A stretch of 64,000 bases of DNA from Anaerobacillus alkalidiazotrophicus (GTDB lineage Bacteria; Bacillota; Bacilli; Bacillales_H; Anaerobacillaceae), in assembly GCF_001866055.1 (NCBI RefSeq), contig NZ_MLQS01000001.1, positions 772,144 through 836,143 on the forward strand, written 5' to 3'. Below are positions 8,851 through 17,804 of the stretch, piece after piece; within the stretch, counting starts at the first letter, position 1, and each line of letters begins with the position of its first letter. Both the position numbers and the translations under genes were made by a program. The notes beneath the pieces are model-generated. The model was not told the DNA's origin, made no database searches, and saw nothing but the letters and a program-made list of their open reading frames with translations.

Positions 8851-9672
8851 TTGAGTATATTTGATATAAATCATTGGCGCTACATCGACCAATCAACGTT
8901 AGGTCACACATTTAATCCTCTACAATCATTCGCAATTGATGATACACTTTGTGCCTCAGTCGGAGAAGGCGTATCCTCACCAAGTGTTAGAACCTGGGTA
9001 CACCAGGATACGATTGTTTTAGGTATTCAAGATAGCCGATTGCCTTATATAAAAGCAGGCATCAATTATTTAAACTCACTCGGCTATAAAGTAATCGTTC
9101 GTAATTCTGGTGGCTTAGCTGTCGTATTAGATGAAGGTGTTCTTAATATCTCCTTAATTCTAAAAGAAAATCGGCATTTTTCCATTAATAGTGGCTACGA
9201 TGCCATGTATGAGCTCATCTGTGCCATGTTTAAAGAAGAAACTAATAACATAGAAGCGGGTGAAATTATCGGCTCCTATTGCCCTGGAAGCTATGACTTA
9301 AGTATTGATGGGAAAAAATTCGCAGGCATTTCGCAACGACGTGTCCGTGGTGGTGTCGCCGTTCAAATCTATTTATGTGTTAATGGAAGTGGCAGGGACC
9401 GTGCAGCAGTAATCAAAGAATTTTATCACCTTTCAATCGCAGGGACCGAAACTAAATTTTCATATCCGGAGATTATCCCAAGTACAATGGCTTCCTTAAC
9501 CGAGCTATTAAAGATTGAATTAACTGTACAAGATGTTATGTTGCGACTGTTAAAAGTATTACAGCAACAAATTGGAGCAACTATTGAACCCTCACAAATA
9601 ACTGTAAATGAAATGCCGTTATTTGAAACCAACTTGCAAAGAATGATAAAAAGAAACAACTTGGGTATCTGA
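8851..9672 (+). CDS. lipL: Octanoyl-[GcvH]:protein N-octanoyltransferase
   Basis: An amidotransferase of 273 residues that moves octanoyl groups from the glycine-cleavage H protein to the E2 subunits of 2-oxoacid dehydrogenases, completing lipoate assembly in Gram-positive bacteria. It matches LipL (YwfL) along its length: [18 protein letters not shown] near the N-terminus, [32 protein letters not shown] with the acyl-accepting Cys near 143, and [10 protein letters not shown] with the conserved Lys. The TTG start follows an AAGGAG site. A strong terminator follows the gene, so it is monocistronic. Confidence 0.95.
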   Translation: MSIFDINHWRYIDQSTLGHTFNPLQSFAIDDTLCASVGEGVSSPSVRTWVHQDTIVLGIQDSRLPYIKAGINYLNSLGYKVIVRNSGGLAVVLDEGVLNISLILKENRHFSINSGYDAMYELICAMFKEETNNIEAGEIIGSYCPGSYDLSIDGKKFAGISQRRVRGGVAVQIYLCVNGSGRDRAAVIKEFYHLSIAGTETKFSYPEIIPSTMASLTELLKIELTVQDVMLRLLKVLQQQIGATIEPSQITVNEMPLFETNLQRMIKRNNLGI

Positions 9673-9739
9673 AAACGTTCCTATAGACATTTAAATTCCG
9701 GTACATTATTTTAAACAACTACTTTAGCTATAAAACATA

Positions 9740-9789
9740 CAAAAGGACAAGCAACAGGCTTTATCACCTGTTTGCTCGTCCTTTTTTTA
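9740..9789 (+). terminator. Terminator after lipL
   Basis: AAAAGGACAAGCAACAGG pairs with CCTGTTTGCTCGTCCTTTT, followed by a T-run. A strong Rho-independent structure. Confidence 0.9.
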
Positions 9790-9796
9790 TCTAATC

Positions 9797-9979
9797 AGAA
9801 TTTATAAATTTCTAACTTGGAAACTGTCTAGCTCAAGCACCCTATCGACTAGAAAGCTTCCTTCGTCTCGTCTACGATAAGTCGAGAACGAAAGTGAAAC
9901 GACTTTCGACCCTCCTATATCTCACTCGACTCAGTCCAGCTTATTCCATCGATGAGCAAGGACGCTTCGCTTTTCTTAT
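9797..9979 (-). repeat. Dispersed repeat R1, divergent copy
   Basis: Begins TTTATAAATTTCTAACTTGG and AAACTGTCTAGCTC, the reverse complement of the R1 end, and finishes with GGACGCTTCGCTTTTCTT. The middle differs from other copies and contains its own palindromic words. It fills the space immediately after the pta stop codon. Confidence 0.6.
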
Positions 9980-9982
9980 CTA

Positions 9983-10960
9983 TTATGCATTAACTCCTTG
10001 CATCGCTGTAATTAACGCTAGTTTGTATACGTCTTCTACGTTACATCCACGAGATAAGTCGTTTACTGGTTTATTCAATCCTTGAAGGATAGGTCCAATT
10101 GCCTCATATCCGCCTAAACGTTGAGCAATCTTATAACCAATATTCCCAGCTTCTAAGCTAGGGAACACAAATACATTTGCTTGACCTTTTAATGGGGAAT
10201 CTGGGGCTTTTGTTTCAGCTACTGACGGAACAAAGGCCGCATCAAATTGGAACTCACCGTCGATTAGTACGTCAGGAGCCATTTCTTGTGCCATTTTAGT
10301 TGCATCAGCTACTTTTTCAGTTTCCGGTGATACTGCTGAACCTTTTGTAGAGAAGCTAAGCATCGCAACTTTCGGGTCTACACCAAAAACGCGTGCTGTT
10401 TGTGCAGCTGCAACTGCAGTTTCAGCTAAATCCTTGCTATCAGGAGCAATATTAATTGCACAATCAGCAAAAATTAAGCGTTCTTCTCCTTTTACCATAA
10501 TGAAAACTCCAGAAGTTTTTTTAATTCCTTCTCTTGTCTTAATAATTTGTAGAGCTGGGCGAACTGTGTCTCCTGTAGAATGAGCTGCACCGCTTACAAG
10601 TCCAGCTGCTTTCCCCACGTAAACAAGCATTGTCCCAAAATAATTAACATTTAGTAGTTGTTTACGAGCAGCCTCTTCAGTTACTTTTCCTTTTCTACGT
10701 TCTACAAACGCAGTCACTAACTCGTCATAATATGGATATTCTACCGGATCAATAACCTCTACATTTTCAAGAGATAAACCGATTTCCTCTGCCTTTTGTG
10801 CTACCTCTTCGTTATTTCCGACAACGATTGGATGTAATACCTTGTTGTCTGCAAGTTTAATAGCAGCCTCTAAAACCCTTTTATCAGTTCCCTCAGGAAA
10901 AACAATTGTAGGGAACTCACTCTTTACTTTTGCTTCAATTTGTTCAAAAATTCCGCTCAC
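9983..10960 (-). CDS. pta: Phosphate acetyltransferase
   Basis: Interconverts acetyl-CoA and acetyl phosphate in overflow metabolism. The 325-residue single-domain form matches the bacillar enzyme: IVFPEGTDKRVLEAA, NYFGTMLVYVGKAAGLVSGA, HSTGDTVRPALQIIKT, MLSFSTKGSA, DGEFQFDAAFVPSVA and NVFVFPSLEAGNIGYKIAQR. The GTG at 10960 follows GGGGGAAG by four to five bases and matches the known short N-terminus; a longer frame reaches 10981. No regulatory domain is present. No ack gene is in the window. The stop codon is immediately followed by an R1 repeat. Confidence 0.95.
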   Translation of the reverse strand: MSGIFEQIEAKVKSEFPTIVFPEGTDKRVLEAAIKLADNKVLHPIVVGNNEEVAQKAEEIGLSLENVEVIDPVEYPYYDELVTAFVERRKGKVTEEAARKQLLNVNYFGTMLVYVGKAAGLVSGAAHSTGDTVRPALQIIKTREGIKKTSGVFIMVKGEERLIFADCAINIAPDSKDLAETAVAAAQTARVFGVDPKVAMLSFSTKGSAVSPETEKVADATKMAQEMAPDVLIDGEFQFDAAFVPSVAETKAPDSPLKGQANVFVFPSLEAGNIGYKIAQRLGGYEAIGPILQGLNKPVNDLSRGCNVEDVYKLALITAMQGVNA

Positions 10961-11295
10961 TTTACTTCCCCCTAAAAACATTTAGAATCGTCCTATATTT
11001 TAAGCATACTCCTTCTTTCAAAAAAAATAAATAAAGATTTAACACGATAGCAAAGTTTAAATTTTCTGATATATTTACTTTTACCATTTTATACCATTAT
11101 AAGTTCATAAAAACACAGTGAAACAAACTATTTGCCGGATAAAAAACACCAAATAGTGTAAGATACTATTAGCCTATCACGAAAATGCAAATTGTCTATT
11201 GTCTTCGTATATTTTCTACTAACGTTTTTACACACTCGAAGTCCGACTTTCGCTCATCTCATCTCCCCTCGCTACACACATAAAGTTCACAACAT

Positions 11296-11324
11296 TTGGT
11301 TTTTACCAAGGTAAATAGTATAAT
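11296..11324 (+). promoter_or_regulatory. Sigma-A promoter of hemQ with an overlapping palindrome
   Basis: TTGGTT and TATAAT are separated by 17 bases. The spacer contains the near-palindrome TTTACCAAGGTAAA, well placed for a repressor site, though no regulator is identified. The rest of the 10961-11398 gap holds AT-rich upstream sequence of pta and hemQ and nothing else recognised. Confidence 0.6.
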
Positions 11325-11398
11325 AAACTTAGAAATAGAATTAACATGAATAATTCATTTAAATTATACAAGATTCGTTTTTTGAGGAGTGATATAAA

Positions 11399-12142
11399 AT
11401 GAGTGAAGCAGCAAAAACCTTAGAAGGTTGGTACTGTTTACATGACTTTAGAGCGATTAATTGGGAAAAGTGGAAACTGTTATCTACCGAAGAGCAGGAG
11501 CAAATAACAAGTGAATTTGTTTCTATATTAAAAAAGTGGGAGAACGCTGAAAAGAGGAAAGCTGGTAGTCATGCTTTATACAGTATTGTTGGACAAAAAG
11601 CTGATATTATGATCATGATTCTTCGTCCAACGATGGAAGAAGTGAATGAAGTTGAAAATGCCTTTAATAAATCTCGTTTTGCCGAATATACCATTCCTAC
11701 ATATTCTTATGTTTCTGTCGTTGAACTGAGTAACTATCTCCCTTCTAACGTTGATCCAAATGAAGATCCTGAAATTCAAGCACGCTTAAAGCCAATTTTA
11801 CCTAAAGCACAACACATTTGTTTCTATCCAATGAATAAGCGTCGTGAAGGTAACGATAACTGGTATATGCTTTCGATGGATGAGCGCCGTTCCTTAATGC
11901 GTAGCCACGGTATGATTGGTAGAGGGTATGCCGGAAAGGTAAAACAAATCATTACAGGTTCTGTCGGATTTGATGACTGGGAGTGGGGGGTAACACTTTT
12001 CTCAGACGATGTTTTACAATTTAAAAAACTCATATATGAAATGCGTTTTGACGAAGTTAGTGCTCGATACGGAGATTTCGGTTCATTTTTTGTAGGAAAC
12101 ATCCTATTAAAAGAATCACTCCCTAGCTATTTGCACGTCTAA
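11399..12142 (+). CDS. hemQ: Coproheme decarboxylase (hydrogen-peroxide dependent haem synthase)
   Basis: The last enzyme of the coproporphyrin-dependent haem pathway of Gram-positive bacteria: it decarboxylates two propionates of coproheme with hydrogen peroxide. The 247-residue chlorite-dismutase-fold protein has Tyr143 in CFYPMNKRR (catalytic radical Tyr) and His170 in RRSLMRSHG (proximal haem ligand). The ATG is preceded by GAGGAG at good distance, and a 17-base-spaced promoter lies 75 bases upstream. In B. subtilis hemQ (ywfI) lies beside pta, as here. Terminated at 12159-12198. Confidence 0.95.
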   Translation: MSEAAKTLEGWYCLHDFRAINWEKWKLLSTEEQEQITSEFVSILKKWENAEKRKAGSHALYSIVGQKADIMIMILRPTMEEVNEVENAFNKSRFAEYTIPTYSYVSVVELSNYLPSNVDPNEDPEIQARLKPILPKAQHICFYPMNKRREGNDNWYMLSMDERRSLMRSHGMIGRGYAGKVKQIITGSVGFDDWEWGVTLFSDDVLQFKKLIYEMRFDEVSARYGDFGSFFVGNILLKESLPSYLHV

Positions 12143-12158
12143 TGAAAAAAAGATAAAT

Positions 12159-12198
12159 CGAGTATAAAACAGAATTAGGTTTTATACTCTTTTTTTCG
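12159..12198 (+). terminator. Terminator after hemQ
   Basis: GAGTATAAAAC and GTTTTATACTC flank a short loop and are followed by TTTTTTT. Confidence 0.85.
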
Positions 12199-12650
12199 TA
12201 TAGATGAAAAACATTACCTACTATCACATCACCGCGCAGAAAGCTTCAAAAACGAGCATATTTACTATCATACATCTTGTAGGATAGAGCATTTCTGAAG
12301 TACTATCCGTACAAATACATTGGCCCTACCCACATAAATTCTACTCTCATACGTTTACGAGCGGAGCTTACTATTTTTAGTCCCACGAACTCCCTAATTA
12401 AACTTGAAGCCCGATCATCATTTAACTCACCTTTAGATCAACACTCAACCTCTTGTCATCCTCCTTCCACATTTTCCAAATTTCCGATTCATATTTCCAG
12501 AGGCTCACTCATAGAAATAAAATAGTGCAAGAAAGCAATTGAAATGATATGTTGATAAATTTTGTAGCCTATTATTACTAAGCAGATTTCTATTTACGTT
12601 GTAACCTCAACATACATCTTGTAGCTTTACATAATACGGGAGGTGAGTAA
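12199..12650. other. 452-base intergenic region, no gene seen
   Basis: It contains the upstream region of cwlJ. I find a good ribosome-binding site (GGGAGGTGAG) at its end but no convincing sigma-A promoter; a mother-cell sporulation promoter would be expected from the gene's role, but I cannot place one with confidence. Confidence 0.4.
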
Positions 12651-13082
12651 ATGGCAGTCATTAAAGCTACGGAAAATGATATTAGAGTGCTGGCTAGATT
12701 AATGAGAGCGGAAGCAGAAGGTGAAGGAGAGCTTGGTATGTTAATGGCGGGTAATGTTATGGTTAACCGCACTCGCGTAGATTGCCTTGATTTTGGAGAT
12801 GTAAATTCCATTGAAAGAATGGCCTTTCAATCTCCAGGGGGATTCGAAGCTGTTCAAAAAGGGTATTTTTATCAACGTGCCAGAGAAAAAGAGATCCGTC
12901 TAGCAAAAAGAGTCGTAAATGGCGAGAGACACCACCCAGCTGAATTCGCTTTATGGTTTTTCAGGCCTGATGGTTCATGTCCTGCTCAATGGTGGGGCTA
13001 TTGGAATTCAGGAAGATACAAACTACACTGTTTCTATACACCTTTAGCTAGCCAATGTCCAGCTGTTTATTCAACATATTAA
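12651..13082 (+). CDS. cwlJ: Spore cortex-lytic cell wall hydrolase
   Basis: A 143-residue hydrolase of the SleB/CwlJ (hydrolase_2) family that degrades spore cortex peptidoglycan during germination. Conserved features are LARLMRAEAEGEGELGMLM with the catalytic Glu, AGNVMVNRTRVDC, and the ALWFFRPDGSC/PAQWWGYWNSGRYKLHCFY region. It lacks a signal peptide and peptidoglycan-binding domain, which distinguishes CwlJ from SleB. The start has a GGGAGGTGAG site. gerQ follows 67 bases downstream on the same strand; GerQ is required for CwlJ localisation to the spore, so the pair is probably an operon made in the mother cell. Confidence 0.93.
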   Translation: MAVIKATENDIRVLARLMRAEAEGEGELGMLMAGNVMVNRTRVDCLDFGDVNSIERMAFQSPGGFEAVQKGYFYQRAREKEIRLAKRVVNGERHHPAEFALWFFRPDGSCPAQWWGYWNSGRYKLHCFYTPLASQCPAVYSTY

Positions 13083-13149
13083 TATTTTTCAAATGAACTA
13101 AACATTAGTAAAACCGTTTCTAAAATTTTAATATACGAGGAGTGATTTC

Positions 13150-13620
13150 ATGTATAAACAACAGCCTTGGATGCAATTCCAACCAGCACCAACAACACAA
13201 GAATCACCTGCCCTACCATATCAAGTTCCACCACAGCAGCCCGCTTGGCCAGGCGCAGCTATGCAACCAGGATTTCCACCGGGGTTTCCATCAGGGTTTC
13301 CACAACCTTTCCCAACGCCACAACAGCCTGGGATGTTACCCCTTGAGCAATCGTATATTGAAAATATCTTACGCTTAAATAGAGGAAAAGTAGGAACGTT
13401 TTACATGACATATGAAAATAACCAAGAATGGAATGCAAAGATTTTCAGAGGCGTCGTTGAAGAGGCTGGACGTGATCACATCATTATTAGTGATCCTCAA
13501 TCCGGAACGTACTACCTCCTTCTCATGCTCAATTTGGATTATGTCACATTTGAGGAACCTCTTGAATATGAGTACCCATTTGGCGTACCTGCACCAATGG
13601 CACAATATTCACCACGATAG
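13150..13620 (+). CDS. gerQ: Spore coat protein GerQ
   Basis: A 156-residue spore coat protein needed for CwlJ-dependent germination. The first 65 residues are rich in Pro, Gln, Gly and Phe with repeated PPGFPSGFPQPFP-type runs; the C-terminal half is the conserved domain (SYIENILRLNRGKVGTFYMT, then RDHIIISDPQSGTYYLL). Lysines in GerQ are cross-linked by transglutaminase in B. subtilis. The start follows a GAGGAGTGA site. The stop is followed by a 280-base R1 repeat and only then by the terminator. Confidence 0.93.
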   Translation: MYKQQPWMQFQPAPTTQESPALPYQVPPQQPAWPGAAMQPGFPPGFPSGFPQPFPTPQQPGMLPLEQSYIENILRLNRGKVGTFYMTYENNQEWNAKIFRGVVEEAGRDHIIISDPQSGTYYLLLMLNLDYVTFEEPLEYEYPFGVPAPMAQYSPR

Positions 13621-13900
13621 GCAAGAAAAGCGCAAGAGCCTTGGTCACGAGCAGCTGCTCCTGTGCCACTCCGTTTGCTCAAGAGCAAAGCCGCTTCGAA
13701 GTAATCCAAGTAGTAGCTTCACTGGGGCGGCCTTTGACAGAAGCCGTTCTTTGGCTTCTTACGGTGCTTCTGCGTCTTCTAGAATAGCTTCGTAGCAAGC
13801 TTCATGAAGCTATTCGACGAAGGATCTCAAGCAGTAATTGAAGTCAGTTGCTTGGCTGAAGTGGTCGAGCCGATGGTGCCTGGAGCTAGACAGCTTTTAG
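13621..13900 (+). repeat. Dispersed repeat R1, long copy
   Basis: Begins right after the gerQ stop with AAGAAAAGCGCAAGAGCC and ends with GAGCTAGACAGCTTTT. The middle carries CCTTTGACAGAAGCCGTTC, the complement of a segment in the 23571 copies. Plus-strand open frames here have no protein-like character. Confidence 0.65.
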
Positions 13901-13928
13901 AATTTTATGCATTCTTAATGTCAAAAAC

Positions 13929-13960
13929 AAAAGGTCCCAATAAAACGGGACCTTTTTTGT
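13929..13960. terminator. Terminator between gerQ and ywdK
   Basis: AAAGGTCCC and GGGACCTTTT flank a short loop with A and T runs on both sides, so it can serve both convergent genes. Confidence 0.85.
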
Positions 13961-13975
13961 ATGCTACCATAAAAC

Positions 13976-14350
13976 TCAAAAACTTTTAGCTGCACTAAAG
14001 GCAAGTAACATCCACCCTACGATGAATAGAATACCACCAATCGGTGTGATGGCTCCTAATATTTTCACTCCCGAAATACTTAACACATATAAACTGCCTG
14101 AAAAAAAGATGACACCTAAAACAAACGACCATCCTGCCCAAGATAATATTGTTGGATCACCTAAACGATCACTGATAATTGCAACGAGAATTATCGCAAC
14201 GGCATGAATCATATGATACTGTACACCAGTTTGGTAAATATTAAACATTTTTTCCGTTAATTTCGGCTGTAAACCATGTGCCCCAAAAGCACCTAAACCT
14301 ACTGCTATAGCCATGTTAATACTACCAATTAATAAAAATAATTTTAACAT
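13976..14350 (-). CDS. ywdK: DUF423 family membrane protein
   Basis: A 124-residue integral membrane protein with four hydrophobic helices (about 3-22, 45-63, 70-90, 98-118). The family signature IAVGLGAFGAHGLQPKL follows the first helix. DUF423 proteins are widespread and uncharacterised. Its position beside gerQ and upstream of ywdI corresponds to ywdK of B. subtilis. The start follows a GGAG-type site (AAGGAGCATAG). Confidence 0.85.
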   Translation of the reverse strand: MLKLFLLIGSINMAIAVGLGAFGAHGLQPKLTEKMFNIYQTGVQYHMIHAVAIILVAIISDRLGDPTILSWAGWSFVLGVIFFSGSLYVLSISGVKILGAITPIGGILFIVGWMLLAFSAAKSF

Positions 14351-14432
14351 GTGTAACTATGCTCCTTTAAATTAATGTTGTTATTGTGGATCAATAATAG
14401 CATAGTTACTATAGGCATTCCAAAAAATTGAA

Positions 14433-14747
14433 CTATCGATTCGATAAATATACTTTCAATGCCTTTATCATTTTTGCTGCTTCTTCATGGTTAGAAGCAT
14501 GAACGACAATATGATCTCCATTCAAATCGACTTGAACGTTTTCAAAACCTTGCTGTTCTAGAAAATCACCAATTACGTGAAAATCTTCATTTTGAGCAAA
14601 TAAAGACTTTTCACCAATATAATTATCTTCTACATACACGTCATAACGATCTTCTGATAGTTTTAACGAATCTATGTCGCCGCCTATAACGTTAAAAAAA
14701 ATCGGAAAACCTACACTGCTTCCAGTATTTATTCCATAATACATCAT
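14433..14747 (-). CDS. Hypothetical protein, 104 residues
   Basis: I do not recognise a family. The product starts MMYYGINTGSSVGFPIFFNV and is acidic, with alternating hydrophobic strands and no membrane segment or signal peptide. ATG 14747 is preceded by GGGGG at six bases; a TTG at 14759 is in frame but sits within the site. It lies 82 bases upstream of ywdK in the same direction and could be cotranscribed with it. Confidence 0.55.
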   Translation of the reverse strand: MMYYGINTGSSVGFPIFFNVIGGDIDSLKLSEDRYDVYVEDNYIGEKSLFAQNEDFHVIGDFLEQQGFENVQVDLNGDHIVVHASNHEEAAKMIKALKVYLSNR

Positions 14748-14850
14748 TAAGACCCCCAATTAACATTTTTGTTACTTTTCTTAATTTGTTCCTAATGATG
14801 TTAAATTATTTATATGAATATCCTCATACAAATTTTAAGTCACTAAGATA

Positions 14851-14889
14851 CTATATCTAGTTGAGGGGGTGCTTCTCAACTAGATATAG
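14851..14889. repeat. Cruciform repeat CTATATCTAGTTGAG
   Basis: Perfect 15-base arms CTATATCTAGTTGAG / CTCAACTAGATATAG around a 9-base loop. The arm shares CTATATCTAGTT with the hairpin at 6937-6975. Confidence 0.7.
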
Positions 14890-14990
14890 CCGAACTTCAA
14901 TTTGTATGGGGGTTTCCTCCCCCCCCACCTAAACTTGGTTAAATTTTGAGGTGTGAGTCTTACTGCCCGTTAAAAGTTGGATAAATAAGA
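14890..14990 (+). repeat. Element P, left part (IS200/IS605-end-like)
   Basis: Contains GAACTTCAATTTGTATGGGG, CCACCTAAACTTGGTT, TTTTGAGGTG and GTCTTACTGCCCGTTAA. The same ordered segments appear on the opposite strand at 17805-17952. No transposase gene is present. Confidence 0.5.
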
Positions 14991-15006
14991 TAAGAAGTTC
15001 ACTCAA

Positions 15007-15165
15007 CTAAAAAGAGAACTCGTTCTAGCTTCTCTAGAACATCGAAAATTCAAATGGAGTCTCAACTGCACCCTAATGGGAGTTAATGGAAGTTTCCACC
15101 TACGCTACGCTTAGAGGTGGGGGTCTATGACCCTTAAGTTCAAATCAGTTTGATTAAGTTACCAA
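15007..15165 (+). repeat. Element P, right part, copy A
   Basis: Runs from AAAGAGAACTCGTTCTAG to AAGTTCAAATCAGTTTGAT and contains the stem TCCACCT...AGGTGGG with the loop ACGCTACGCTTAG. A second copy with high identity lies at 37850-37990. It reads as a structured non-coding segment like the right end of an IS200/IS605 element. Confidence 0.6.
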
Positions 15166-15186
15166 CTAATTGCAAGTCTGCATGAC

Positions 15187-15462
15187 CTAAAAATCAAATA
15201 AACTATCACTAGATGGTTTTTCTAATTGAACTTTTTGCTCTTGTTTCGGTTGTTTGGAGTTTTCTATAGAAGGATTTTTGATTACTGGTGTTGAAAATGG
15301 AATTTGCTCTTCTGGAGTTGCTTCAAGAAGTAAATCACAGTATGCCTTTATACTAATTAACTCTTCCTTCAACCTCTTTTGTTCTTGATTAGCAAGTGCA
15401 AATTTAATTTCCTGTACTTTTTCTTCTAGCTTTTTGACGATAGTTTCCGTTCCTATATTCAT
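15187..15462 (-). CDS. ywdI: YwdI family (DUF5327) protein
   Basis: A 91-residue cytoplasmic protein. The N-terminal 50 residues form an amphipathic helical region (TIVKKLEEKVQEIKFALANQ then an AYCDLLLE motif), the C-terminal half is low complexity (Pro, Gln, Lys, Ser). This layout fits YwdI of B. subtilis, of unknown function, which also lies between ywdK and ung. It follows the histidine kinase gene by 33 bases and is probably cotranscribed with it; the start has an AAAGGAC site. Confidence 0.65.
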   Translation of the reverse strand: MNIGTETIVKKLEEKVQEIKFALANQEQKRLKEELISIKAYCDLLLEATPEEQIPFSTPVIKNPSIENSKQPKQEQKVQLEKPSSDSLFDF

Positions 15463-15495
15463 TTCTACTTAGTCCTTTCTTTATTTACCGATTGT

Positions 15496-17673
15496 TTAAT
15501 GCCCGTTCTCTTTTATATTACTTCCCTTACAAACAGGAATTATTGGCAAGGTAATCGTAAATGTACTCCCTTTTCCTTCTTCACTCAAAACATCAATCGT
15601 ACCTTGCATTTCTTCAATGACTCGGAAGCTAGTTGACATTCCTAACCCTGTTCCTGTATCTTTCGTTGTAAAAAAAGGAGTTCTTAGTTTCTCAAGCGTT
15701 TGAGGATCCATCCCTATCCCAGTATCCTTTATATAAATACATACTTTATTTTCCTCAGTTAAATGCTTTGTTGCTACAAATAATGTATCTCCCACGTCCA
15801 TAGCTTCAATAGCATTTTGAATAATATTCATACATGCTTGTTTGACTTTAAGAGGGTCAATAAAAATAAGTGGTACAGTTTCAAACTCGGTTACTAAATT
15901 CAAACCTTTATTTTTTAGATGTGACGTTTCTAATACAAGCATTTCTTCTAGTAAAAGTTGAATATTTGTTTGCCTATATTCTCCTTTAGATTTTGATTTT
16001 GCAACATTTAATAAGTCGGTAACAATATAATTGACTCTGTCTATTTCTTTAATAATAATGTCAAAATAACTTTTCTTTGATCCCATTTCCTCTTGACTAA
16101 ATAGTTGAATAAATCCACGTATTGTAGCAATAGGGTTACGAATTTCATGCGCTAAACCAGCTGACATTTCTCCAACAACCTTTAGTTTTTCAGAATGAAC
16201 AAGCTCAAGCTCCATCTGACGTTTGTCAGAAATATCACTAATCATAATTAATAGCTCTTCTTGAAGGTCGTTATTGTCTAAAGATGGGAGCGTAGTTAAA
16301 CTAACAAGATAGTACCAACATTTTTTACCTATCTGCCACTGAACTTCATATTTTTTGGGTGTCTCTTTTTCGAGGTAATTCATGATCTGACTTGATGACA
16401 CGAACTCCTGGAAGTGGGTAGACTTCCTCATAACATCATCTACACTAAAATTAATAACCTCTTCTCTAGAAATTGCAAACATTTCTTCACACATTCGATT
16501 AAACATTGTTATCTTTGTTGTTCGCTTATTGATGATAAAAATCCCGTTATCGGTTGTTTCTAAGATCAATGTAGATTTTTTATGACCACTTTCACGTTCA
16601 GCTAATTTTTTTGTCATCGCTGTAAAGGTGCCATTCAAACGCTCAATCTCTTTATATGATTGGTTAACAAGCGGTGGAATTGACTTGCCAACAGCAAATT
16701 CAGACGTTGCTGCTACTAATTTCTCGACTGGACTTACTATGTATTTTGAAAATTGAAACACAGCAATCGTAATGATAATTGAAACACAACCCATAATAAT
16801 TACATAATTCTTAAAAAGGTTAAGTAACGGAGCAAATAACGCACTTTTTGAAACCGTAATTGCTAAGAACCAATCATTATCAAAACCATTATTTTTTTCA
16901 ATCTGCGTGTAAGCTGTCACTTCTTTAGCCTCTTTATCATAAAATATGTTTCTTTCACGACTCAAGCTGACTATATCAGCGGCTATCAAATTATTTTTTT
17001 GGAAATAGTTTTCGGTTAAAATTTTATTTTGATCAGGATGAGCAATAATATCTCCATTCTTATTTAATAAATAAGCATAGCCCTTTAACGAAGCCATTTG
17101 CTCATGATATGTAAATGTATGAAATTTGTCCCAAATATAGTTTACATTAAAAGATGGTGAAATCACCCCAATTACTTCTTTTTGCGCATTGAAAACAGGG
17201 GCTGCCATGACTAAGATAGGCTCTTCTAAAACAGGAGAGATGTAAATATCAGAAATATAACTTTCGCCTTCTTTTGCGATTTCAAACCACTTTCGACTGC
17301 TAAAATCCCACCCAACGACAATATCAATCATACTAGTAAAAACCCTGCCATCAGGCTTAACGAATATAACATCTGAATATATTTCATATATTTCTAAAAA
17401 GGATTCAAATTGCAGTTTTATTTCTTCATTTGTAGCACTTGGATCTTTTAACACAGAATTAGTCGCTAAATAATTCAAATTTGAAATCTGTTCTAAAAGA
17501 AGTTGTTGAATTTCTGCTGCTATATAATTAGAGTGACTAAGTAACGAATGTTCAATTTGTTTTGTAAGCTCTTGTTTTTGTGATTGATAAGAAATATAAC
17601 TTACAAACAAAAGTGGTATGAAAGTCGTTAATAAAAAGAAAACAAATAGTTTCGCTCTCAAAGTTTTAAACAT
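15496..17673 (-). CDS. Membrane sensor histidine kinase (dCache-HAMP-PAS-HisKA-HATPase)
   Basis: A 725-residue sensor kinase. Order of parts: membrane helix about 8-28, extracellular double-Cache sensor 35-285 (FVKPDGRVFTSMIDIVVGWDF, YLLNKNGDIIAHPDQNKI), membrane helix about 290-312, HAMP and linker, PAS 370-490, HisKA with the phospho-accepting His in GLAHEIRNPIATIRGF near 508, and a HATPase with N box NIIQNAIEAM, G1 DTGIGMDP and G2 GTGLGMSTSF. The HEIRNPIATIRGF form is typical of Bacillus sporulation-type kinases, so it may feed a phosphorelay. No response regulator is adjacent; it is an orphan kinase. The ligand is unknown. Confidence 0.85.
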   Translation of the reverse strand: MFKTLRAKLFVFFLLTTFIPLLFVSYISYQSQKQELTKQIEHSLLSHSNYIAAEIQQLLLEQISNLNYLATNSVLKDPSATNEEIKLQFESFLEIYEIYSDVIFVKPDGRVFTSMIDIVVGWDFSSRKWFEIAKEGESYISDIYISPVLEEPILVMAAPVFNAQKEVIGVISPSFNVNYIWDKFHTFTYHEQMASLKGYAYLLNKNGDIIAHPDQNKILTENYFQKNNLIAADIVSLSRERNIFYDKEAKEVTAYTQIEKNNGFDNDWFLAITVSKSALFAPLLNLFKNYVIIMGCVSIIITIAVFQFSKYIVSPVEKLVAATSEFAVGKSIPPLVNQSYKEIERLNGTFTAMTKKLAERESGHKKSTLILETTDNGIFIINKRTTKITMFNRMCEEMFAISREEVINFSVDDVMRKSTHFQEFVSSSQIMNYLEKETPKKYEVQWQIGKKCWYYLVSLTTLPSLDNNDLQEELLIMISDISDKRQMELELVHSEKLKVVGEMSAGLAHEIRNPIATIRGFIQLFSQEEMGSKKSYFDIIIKEIDRVNYIVTDLLNVAKSKSKGEYRQTNIQLLLEEMLVLETSHLKNKGLNLVTEFETVPLIFIDPLKVKQACMNIIQNAIEAMDVGDTLFVATKHLTEENKVCIYIKDTGIGMDPQTLEKLRTPFFTTKDTGTGLGMSTSFRVIEEMQGTIDVLSEEGKGSTFTITLPIIPVCKGSNIKENGH

Positions 17674-17804
17674 ATCGTATTGCCACCCCTAAATCGCCTA
17701 ATTTACCAATATGTTCTATTATAGTACAAACGCACTAAAAATGTTTTATAATTCGGCATTTTTTTGATTAATACTGCATATTTCAAAATTTATCCCACTC
17801 TTAA

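Noticed and set aside
13142..13795. Plus-strand frames overlapping gerQ and the following repeat
   Set aside because: They are out-of-frame shadows of gerQ or run through a repeat element.
14433..14747. Assignment of the 104-residue protein to a named ywd gene
   Set aside because: Its neighbours would allow it, but the sequence does not match a family I can name.
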